Positions 1-4,409 of a stretch of 5,259 bases of DNA are shown in pieces. The stretch lies in assembly GCA_013044065.1 (NCBI GenBank), contig JABEVA010000346.1, positions 1 through 5,259 of the forward strand. Direction: 5' to 3'. A model generated the notes under the pieces. That model was not told where the DNA came from. It saw nothing but the letters and a program-made list of their open reading frames with translations, and did no database searches. Source of the DNA: Phycisphaerae bacterium (GTDB lineage: Bacteria; Planctomycetota; Phycisphaerae; WQYP01). How positions within the stretch are numbered: the first letter of the stretch is position 1; every line of letters begins with the position of its first letter. The translations under genes were made by a program, and so were the position numbers.

Positions 1-327
1 ATACAAATCACCCAGGGGTAGGTAAGACTGGTTGTACGGCCCCTGCATTTTTTTGCACAAGGCATCCGCCCGGATAAAGTCCCTCGCAAAAAGGGCCTGC
101 CGCAGCTCCGGCAACACGGCTCTGGCGTGCGCATTGTTGCAATCCTTAGGCCCGCCGGACCAAAGCGTGCTTTCGTTTAGCTGGAGGCGTTCGTTATGGA
201 CCTGACCAAAGACCATCGCCCCCAGGCGGCCATTGCCCAAAGGCAGCGCCTCCGTCCAGGCGTTGGCGGGCTGCCGGTAAAAAAGCTTTAAGTCCCTTGG
301 CTTGGGCAACAACAAATTCTTCTCCAT
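1..327 (-). CDS. Glycoside hydrolase family 95 protein (probable alpha-L-fucosidase), N-terminal part, truncated by window edge
   Basis: Reading the minus strand from the ATG at 327-325 gives 109 uninterrupted codons to the window edge. The fragment matches the N-terminal beta-sandwich region of GH95 enzymes as I remember it: FYRQPANAWTEALPLGNGRL (residues 16-35), then GAMVFG, LNESTLWSGGP (50-60), and near the edge KKMQGPYNQSYLPLGDLY (92-109). GH95 enzymes hydrolyse terminal alpha-L-fucose, classically alpha-1,2 linked, although some members act on alpha-L-galactosides. The catalytic residues lie beyond the window, so activity cannot be confirmed. The N-terminus (MEKNLLLPKPRDLKLFYRQP) has no hydrophobic signal-peptide core. 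An in-frame TAG at 348-346, which is the stop of the transporter gene, rules out a longer N-terminus. The enzyme is therefore probably cytoplasmic. It starts 18 bases after the transporter stop, on the same strand and surely in the same operon. The family call is strong; substrate specificity is inferred. Confidence 0.9.
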   Translation of the reverse strand, partial: MEKNLLLPKPRDLKLFYRQPANAWTEALPLGNGRLGAMVFGQVHNERLQLNESTLWSGGPKDCNNAHARAVLPELRQALFARDFIRADALCKKMQGPYNQSYLPLGDLY

Positions 328-338
328 ATCATTGGAAA

Positions 339-347
339 CCCTCTCCT
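339..347 (-). promoter_or_regulatory. Ribosome binding site of the GH95 gene, overlapping the transporter stop
   Basis: On the minus strand the transporter stop TAG runs directly into a purine-rich stretch (AGGAGAGGG), 11 bases before the GH95 ATG. The nearby overlapping ATG at 332-330 is in another frame. The Shine-Dalgarno match shares bases with the preceding stop codon, which is typical of translationally coupled genes in one transcript. Confidence 0.6.
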
Positions 348-1785
348 ATGAAGTGGTCCCCGGTGCAATAGATTCGGGGAACACCTCTGCGGCGGGAATG
401 CTTCTATAGACGCCTCTTTTCCAGGCACGATAAATCAGGTAAAAGCCAATGGCCGAAGTTCCCTGGATGGCCGCCGGCCAAAGGAAACAGTATTGATAGT
501 TATGCACTCTGTCCAGCATCACACCCGCCAAAGGCCCCAGAATCATACAAAACACCGACTGCGCCAACGCACTGGCGGAGCAAAATTGGCCCAACTTGAC
601 TTTGGGGTACACCTCCACCGTCAGCACACCAATGGCAATACCAAAGGCGGCAATGAAAAGATTAATCGCGATCAGGAATATCAACATCGTCGTTTCGTTG
701 TGCAGAAAGAAAAATGCCCCAAGATTGGATAGCGCCCATAACGCCACAGCCACGGGAATGGAGCGCACCGCTCCGACCCGGTCCAGTAAGGATCCAATTG
801 GGTAGGCCGCCACCGCCACCACCATGGGTGGAATCGCCAGAATATGGCCGATGGTCTTAAATTTCAGATGCATCTGGGAATGGTAAAAGAGAATCAAAAA
901 TCCATTGGCCGCATTGCCCAGTTGGTAGAGCATCAGCGTGCCGAAAACCAGCAGGTAACGGCGCTGCGAAAAACAGTCCGTGAAATAGCCGCCCACGGCT
1001 TTAATGAAATTAACAATCGGATTGGCGGCATTCCGGGGAGGAGGGGGCGGGTAGTTGCCCTCTTTAACCTGCCACACCGTCACCAGATAAATCACCGCAA
1101 AAACCACGGCCACGCCCGCGAAAAGTTCTTTCATGTAATGCCCGGCGTATTGCAACAAAAAGTAGTTCCAGATCACCGTGGCCACAGTAGAGATAACCTT
1201 CCCAAGCGCATAAAAGCGGCTCAACACCGGCTCCGGCACCACATCCCAATAGTAATAACTGAAAATCGCCAGCAGCGTGGAATTAAAGGCATTGAAGCCC
1301 AGTAAAATAACGCCCAGGAACACGCAAAAACCCAGGGTTTCATGGGCGACAAAAAGATGATGAATCCAGGAGACCCCCTGCGCCGCGTGAAAAAAATCGG
1401 GCACCCATGGAATTAACGCCAGGAAAATGGCACACGGCGGCGTCGCCAGTGCCAAAAACGGTCGCCGCCGACCATAGCGCGTCCGCGTGCGGTCCGACCA
1501 TGTGCTGACCACCGGATTGATCCACATGGTCAGTGGCCCCAACACCGTTCCCAATACCGACATCTCCGTGTTGGACAGGCCGTTGTTCTTCATGATCACC
1601 GGCAGCAATCCCTGCACCTGTTCCATCAGCATCAGGATCAGGTCATTCCACATCAGATAAAAAAACAGTACGAAGATCGCGCCTTTGGTGTAGCGCAGCG
1701 TGCCGACGGTAAATATTTTGCCGGTGAGGGCGGTATCCATCGGCGCATGGCCGGGCAGCGGCATCTCCGGAGTGGGGTCAGACAT
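346..1785 (-). CDS. MFS transporter of the GPH/SUC type (sugar:cation symporter), probable fucoside or oligosaccharide importer
   Basis: This 479-residue polytopic protein has the length and layout of a 12-helix major facilitator. The diagnostic loop between helices 2 and 3 reads SDRTRTRYGRRRPF (97-110), the form of MFS motif A found in glycoside-pentoside-hexuronide symporters and plant sucrose carriers. A related GSLLDRVGAVRS (331-342) sits in the second half. Hydrophobic stretches include about 34-55, 73-93, 108-128, 150-178, 192-212, 218-238, 276-300, 312-336, 342-361, 366-390, 403-425 and 433-453. A proline run (246-250) lies in the central cytoplasmic loop. The start ATG is preceded by AAGGA five bases upstream. 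It heads an operon with the GH95 glycosidase, so the likely cargo is a fucosylated saccharide or monosaccharide, driven by H+ or Na+. The family is clear; substrate and coupling ion are inferred from the neighbour. Confidence 0.88.
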   Translation of the reverse strand: MSDPTPEMPLPGHAPMDTALTGKIFTVGTLRYTKGAIFVLFFYLMWNDLILMLMEQVQGLLPVIMKNNGLSNTEMSVLGTVLGPLTMWINPVVSTWSDRTRTRYGRRRPFLALATPPCAIFLALIPWVPDFFHAAQGVSWIHHLFVAHETLGFCVFLGVILLGFNAFNSTLLAIFSYYYWDVVPEPVLSRFYALGKVISTVATVIWNYFLLQYAGHYMKELFAGVAVVFAVIYLVTVWQVKEGNYPPPPPRNAANPIVNFIKAVGGYFTDCFSQRRYLLVFGTLMLYQLGNAANGFLILFYHSQMHLKFKTIGHILAIPPMVVAVAAYPIGSLLDRVGAVRSIPVAVALWALSNLGAFFFLHNETTMLIFLIAINLFIAAFGIAIGVLTVEVYPKVKLGQFCSASALAQSVFCMILGPLAGVMLDRVHNYQYCFLWPAAIQGTSAIGFYLIYRAWKRGVYRSIPAAEVFPESIAPGTTS

Positions 1786-1790
1786 GTCAA

Positions 1791-1795
1791 TCCTT
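1791..1795 (-). promoter_or_regulatory. Ribosome binding site of the transporter gene
   Basis: The minus strand carries AAGGA with a five-base gap to the ATG at 1785-1783. This supports that start over downstream methionines such as Met8 and Met16. Confidence 0.65.
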
Positions 1796-1850
1796 CATCA
1801 CCTGGCCCGCGCCGTCATCTCCATCGCCGGACCCAACGGACCAACACCAC

Positions 1851-1879
1851 ATGATCACCTCAATAACACCGCCTGACAA
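1851..1879 (-). promoter_or_regulatory. Candidate sigma-70-type promoter for the transporter-GH95 operon
   Basis: On the minus strand TTGTCA (1879-1874, five of six matches to TTGACA) is followed by a 17-base spacer and GATCAT (1856-1851, four of six matches to TATAAT). Transcription would begin near 1844, giving a leader of roughly 59 bases. The -35 box and spacing are good and the -10 is mediocre. The call is by eye only. Confidence 0.4.
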
Positions 1880-1895
1880 GGTACGCTACGGTACC
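1880..1895. repeat. Inverted repeat abutting the -35 box, possible operator
   Basis: GGTAC and GTACC flank a six-base centre (GCTACG); 12 of 16 positions are symmetric. The repeat touches the upstream edge of the candidate -35 box of the sugar operon, where a dimeric sugar-responsive regulator could bind. An imperfect inverted repeat (1899-1921, arms of eight bases with one mismatch, seven-base centre) follows immediately. Function is inferred from position alone. Confidence 0.3.
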
Positions 1896-2063
1896 GCGGC
1901 AATGACGGCTCCGGTCATCGCAGGCCTCGCACCCGATGGCCCGGCTCTCGGCCACCCGAAATAGCCCTGGGTTCAATTTCGCCCGCGTCCTGCCGCAGCG
2001 CGCAAGGCCAACGTCCGAGAATAAATTTTTCCGCCCTACGGCACACTTTAAGATGAATTGTGT

Positions 2064-2077
2064 GATGAAGCTTTATC
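2064..2077. repeat. Near-perfect 14-base palindrome in the AT-rich intergenic stretch
   Basis: GATGAAGCTTTATC is symmetric except for one base pair (position 4 against 11). GATGAA also occurs 12 bases upstream at 2052 and again at 2132. It could be a regulator site for the Sel1-repeat gene, whose start lies about 100 bases downstream, but a palindrome this short may be chance. Confidence 0.25.
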
Positions 2078-2157
2078 TTTTGCGCCATTTCACCCGATGA
2101 TAACAGCACGAATATTGTTTGTTCACGCTCGGATGAAAACCGATGCCGGACTTCTAC

Positions 2158-2163
2158 GGAGGT
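2158..2163 (+). promoter_or_regulatory. Strong Shine-Dalgarno sequence deciding the Sel1-repeat gene start
   Basis: GGAGGT lies inside the longest possible reading frame (from ATG 2143), which argues against that upstream start. It is 12 bases before ATG 2176 and six bases before an in-frame TTG at 2170. The TTG has the more usual spacing; the ATG is the more usual codon. Confidence 0.55.
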
Positions 2164-2175
2164 GGTTCATTGTCT

Positions 2176-2868
2176 ATGGAATTATCTACTGATCAACCTA
2201 AATCGGATTCATTGCCGGCACCCTCGCAAAGTGCGCGGGGCCTGTACGAACGCGGCGAGGAGTTTCTCTTCGGCATCGGCCACTGCCGCCAAGACTTCGA
2301 CGAAGCCCGCGAATGTTTTGAGGATGCCGCCAAGCTCGGCCTGGGCCGGGCCTATTGGCGACTGGGCTGGATGCGGTTCCGCGGACAGGGCTGCCCCAAA
2401 AATCCGCTGGGCGGTGTGGGTATCTGGCAGGCTGGGGCCAAAGTCGGCGATCGCTTCTGTTGGGGTGAACTGGGGGCGGCATTTACCGCCTCGAAAGATC
2501 AGGTCAACGCCCGGGCCGCCTGGCGGGAATTTTTTGAATCCGCCGAAATCTATGACGAACAGGAAGAGGAACTCGAGATCGGCTGGCTGGTCTGCCGCTA
2601 CATCGATGGCCACCTGCGCAGCGCCTTGCCCCTGGATTTTCTCTCCGGCATCAAGTGCTTTCAAACCGAAGCCCGACACGGCGCGGAAGAAGCCATCGCC
2701 ACCTGTCGGCGCAAACTCGGTGCCGCGGTGGAAAGTGACCAGGTGTTTAAGATTGCCACCGCCGCGCTGGAATTTTTGGATAAAATCACCGTCCGCAAGC
2801 CACGCCGTGACACGGATTTGCCCCAGCCCACGCCCGAAGCATCAGACGAAGTCATCGCGGTTCGCTAA
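2176..2868 (+). CDS. Sel1-like repeat (TPR-like) protein, cytoplasmic, function unknown
   Basis: This is a 230-residue protein if started at ATG 2176; TTG 2170 adds two residues and ATG 2143 adds eleven. The best repeat runs at about residues 41-76: FDEARECFEDAAKLG, then GRAYWRLGWMRFRGQGCPKN. This is the Sel1 pattern of an alpha-helix with AA, a helix with LG, and a GxGxxxN turn. A second, weaker unit (77-105) contains IWQAGAKVGD and WGELGAAF, and a degenerate third may follow at 110-145. The C-terminal 30 residues are charged and proline-rich, probably disordered. There is no signal peptide or membrane segment. Sel1 repeats form a helical solenoid that binds other proteins, and no enzymatic role is implied. 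It stands alone between a divergent sugar operon and a membrane-protein gene with its own candidate promoter, so no partner can be named. Confidence 0.8.
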   Translation: MELSTDQPKSDSLPAPSQSARGLYERGEEFLFGIGHCRQDFDEARECFEDAAKLGLGRAYWRLGWMRFRGQGCPKNPLGGVGIWQAGAKVGDRFCWGELGAAFTASKDQVNARAAWREFFESAEIYDEQEEELEIGWLVCRYIDGHLRSALPLDFLSGIKCFQTEARHGAEEAIATCRRKLGAAVESDQVFKIATAALEFLDKITVRKPRRDTDLPQPTPEASDEVIAVR

Positions 2869-2900
2869 GCTGCCGCCATGGTCGGCACGCCGAGCGGTCA

Positions 2901-2930
2901 TTGTCTTGAGCTTTGATGAGCGGATACAAT
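2901..2930 (+). promoter_or_regulatory. Candidate promoter for the six-segment membrane protein
   Basis: TTGTCT (2901-2906) is followed by an 18-base spacer and TACAAT (2925-2930, five of six matches to TATAAT). Transcription would start near 2937, leaving about 98 bases before the gene's ATG. An 18-codon frame (including the stop) begins exactly at 2937. The -10 box is the best in the window. Confidence 0.45.
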
Positions 2931-3034
2931 CTGGCCATGGGGCGTTTTGGCGGGTCCGGCCTGTTGGGGTTGGTCTATTTGGCTCGCTAATAGCGGTGGC
3001 CGCAGCCCCTGTAGACTTCAAGGCGTAAACCTTC

Positions 3035-3763
3035 ATGACCGGTGAAAACGCTTCTCCTATCATCGATGATGCGCCGCTGGCCAAGCCAGTGCGGCCACTG
3101 GTTTTCCCCACGCCAAGCGTTATCGTTGCCCTGCTATGCACCGGCGGATCTTTGCTGGTGGCGGCGGCAGGATGGCAATGGGGGGCGGTACCATCCGCGG
3201 CAGGATGGTGGACTCGCGTCTGGCTCTATGTGAATTTGGCCATGGGTGTTTTATGGTTTCTGGTGGGGCCGGCGCTGGCACTGCGTCCTGGGGTGGATAG
3301 GCGCATCATGGCGTTGGTCATTCGTTGGCTGGCAATGGCGGTAGGCAGTATTCCGGCATTGTGGCTGGCCGTGTACTTTGGTGAGCCTGAAGCGGGGCCG
3401 CTTTGGCAGTGCCTGGGCATGCAGCTTGGCTGGGCGATTTTTGCTTTTGGCATAGTTGCGATGGCCGTACGATGCGGCGACGGTGGAACAATTGCTGCGG
3501 GAATTTTGAGTTCTTTATATCTCATGGGGCCACTAGCGTGGTACCTGGCCGCAGAGTTTACGCAGGTATCGCACGGATGGGCGGGGTTCGCCCCGGCACT
3601 GGATATTTTTTCCGCCGCCGGGGGAACCCAGGGCTTTGCTCTGCTCTGGGCCATCGGTTTTGGCGTCATTGGACTGGTGCTAACCGGGTGGGTGTTGTGC
3701 TTTCCCGGCGTGCCAACCGCTTTGCATACCCACCCCATTAGCCCACCGCGCACCGACCGTTAA
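3035..3763 (+). CDS. Integral membrane protein with about six transmembrane segments, unrecognised family
   Basis: The 242-residue product opens with a polar 25-residue tail that is proline-rich towards its end. Hydrophobic stretches follow at roughly 27-47, 63-84, 91-116, 124-146, 151-173 and 201-223, and a short polar tail ends the protein. It is rich in tryptophan, glycine and alanine. I see no signal peptide, transporter motif, catalytic pattern or paired acidic residues in the membrane, so no function is offered. ATG 3035 is preceded by AAGG 11 bases upstream, and the frame is closed by TAA at 3026-3028, so the protein cannot extend far upstream. It seems to be its own transcription unit: a candidate promoter lies 100 bases upstream and a candidate terminator overlaps its stop. 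Coding by this frame is supported by its consistently membrane-like composition; overlapping frames give no plausible protein. Confidence 0.72.
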   Translation: MTGENASPIIDDAPLAKPVRPLVFPTPSVIVALLCTGGSLLVAAAGWQWGAVPSAAGWWTRVWLYVNLAMGVLWFLVGPALALRPGVDRRIMALVIRWLAMAVGSIPALWLAVYFGEPEAGPLWQCLGMQLGWAIFAFGIVAMAVRCGDGGTIAAGILSSLYLMGPLAWYLAAEFTQVSHGWAGFAPALDIFSAAGGTQGFALLWAIGFGVIGLVLTGWVLCFPGVPTALHTHPISPPRTDR

Positions 3764-3775
3764 GCGGTGCATTTT
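3750..3775 (+). terminator. Candidate intrinsic terminator overlapping the stop codon of the membrane-protein gene
   Basis: GCACCG (3750-3755) and CGGTGC (3765-3770) can form a six-pair, GC-rich stem. The nine-base loop contains the TAA stop (3761-3763). ATTTT follows directly. The U run is short, so termination may be partial. It would separate the membrane-protein gene from the downstream adenosyltransferase. Confidence 0.42.
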
Positions 3776-3788
3776 CCCCACGATAACG

Positions 3789-3794
3789 TATACT
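3789..3794 (+). promoter_or_regulatory. Possible -10 box for the adenosyltransferase gene
   Basis: TATACT matches TATAAT at five of six positions, about 60 bases before the start codon and just after the candidate terminator. No good -35 box stands 16-18 bases upstream, so this is only a weak promoter call. Confidence 0.28.
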
Positions 3795-3853
3795 GCCAGG
3801 CAGGTAACACTGGCCCAACCGGTTCCAGATCGAGCGAAAAACGGGATACCCGC

Positions 3854-4408
3854 ATGAAAATTTATACCCGCCAGGGTGATCAAGGCCAAACCGGTCTTTT
3901 TGATGGCACACGTGTATCCAAAGACCACTGGCGCATTGAAACGTACGGCACCGTCGATGAACTCAACAGCACGCTGGGCCTGGCCGCCGCCAACTGCGCA
4001 GCGCCGGATATGCAAGCACTGCTGCTTAAAATTCAACACCAGCTTTTTGATCTTGGTGCCGATCTGGCAACACCCGCCGACAGCCCCAACGCCCACCGGG
4101 TGCGCCGCATAGCGGCCGCTGATACCGAATTTCTGGAAAAACAAATTGATCTTGCCACCGAACGCCTGGCCCCGCTGAAACAGTTTGTGCTGCCCGGCGG
4201 TACCATGCTGGCGGCCCAACTGCACGTAACCCGCACCGTATGCCGCCGGGCCGAGCGCCGTCTGGTAACACTGATGCAGCATGAAAAAATTGCCCCCCAA
4301 CCGCTGATTTATCTCAATCGGTTAAGCGATTTGCTTTTCACCCTGGCCCGATTGGCCAATCATCTGGAAAACAAAATGGATGTTCCCTGGCAGCCGACGG
4401 AGCTATAA
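3854..4408 (+). CDS. ATP:cob(I)alamin adenosyltransferase, PduO type (EC 2.5.1.17)
   Basis: This enzyme transfers the adenosyl group of ATP to cob(I)alamin, giving adenosylcobalamin, the cofactor of mutases, diol dehydratases and class II ribonucleotide reductases. At 184 residues it has the usual PduO-type length and is expected to be a cytoplasmic trimer of five-helix bundles. The N-terminal ATP loop reads TRQGDQGQTGLFDGTR (5-20) with K23, followed by YGTVDELNSTLG (31-42). FVLPGG (111-116) and LHVTRTVCRRAER (123-135) form the family signature, and YLNRLSDLLFTLAR (153-166) closes it. By comparison with the Lactobacillus reuteri enzyme, D35 and R127 should form the intersubunit salt bridge, F111 the residue that displaces the lower cobalt ligand, and R131 the ATP-contacting arginine; all are present. 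ATG 3854 fits the family N-terminus (MKIYTRQGD). An in-frame GTG at 3767 would add 29 residues unlike the family. The Shine-Dalgarno is weak (GGGA, seven bases upstream). No cobalamin riboswitch was found. Confidence 0.95.
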   Translation: MKIYTRQGDQGQTGLFDGTRVSKDHWRIETYGTVDELNSTLGLAAANCAAPDMQALLLKIQHQLFDLGADLATPADSPNAHRVRRIAAADTEFLEKQIDLATERLAPLKQFVLPGGTMLAAQLHVTRTVCRRAERRLVTLMQHEKIAPQPLIYLNRLSDLLFTLARLANHLENKMDVPWQPTEL

Positions 4409-4409
4409 A

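Larger units (their letters stand above)
1786..2175. other. Divergent intergenic region between the sugar operon and the Sel1-repeat gene
   Basis: About 390 bases separate the two divergent starts. I found no convincing gene here. A 64-codon minus-strand frame (2109-1915) has no recognisable protein features. The left two thirds are GC-rich and hold a candidate minus-strand promoter and two inverted repeats (1880-1895 and an imperfect one at 1899-1921). The part from about 2020 to 2120 is visibly AT-richer and holds a near-palindrome plus GATGAA repeats. I could not find a convincing -35/-10 pair for the rightward gene. Confidence 0.6.

Noticed and set aside
48..54. A7 run on the minus strand in the GH95 gene, a possible slippage or frameshift site
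   Set aside because: The family motif MQGPYNQSYLPLGDLY continues in the same frame after the run, so there is no fixed frameshift and no evidence of programmed slippage.
844..1305. 153-codon plus-strand frame inside the transporter gene
   Set aside because: It lies wholly antisense to a clearly recognised membrane transporter, and its product is rich in His, Arg and Gln with no recognisable domain; a shadow frame.
2873..2897. Hairpin just after the Sel1-repeat gene (CCGC..TCGG/CCGA..GCGG)
   Set aside because: The stem is interrupted by a five-base bulge and no U run follows, so it is not a convincing intrinsic terminator.
2162..3028. 288-codon plus-strand frame overlapping the Sel1-repeat gene
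   Set aside because: It is longer than the real gene but its product is rich in Pro, Arg, Ser and Trp with no domain, whereas the other frame shows Sel1 repeats. Long shadow frames are common in GC-rich DNA.
3767..3853. GTG-started N-terminal extension of the adenosyltransferase
   Set aside because: The 29 extra residues do not resemble the family, whereas ATG 3854 gives the typical N-terminus and length. The extension also overlaps the candidate terminator and promoter.
3764..3853. Possible cobalamin riboswitch or tRNA-like piece (GGTTCCAG, GCCAGGCAGG) before the adenosyltransferase
   Set aside because: The gap is only 90 bases, too short for a cobalamin riboswitch, and no B12-box or paired tRNA arms could be assembled. 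The CTGG..AACCGGTT..CCAG dyad at 3810-3828 has no room for a proper loop.
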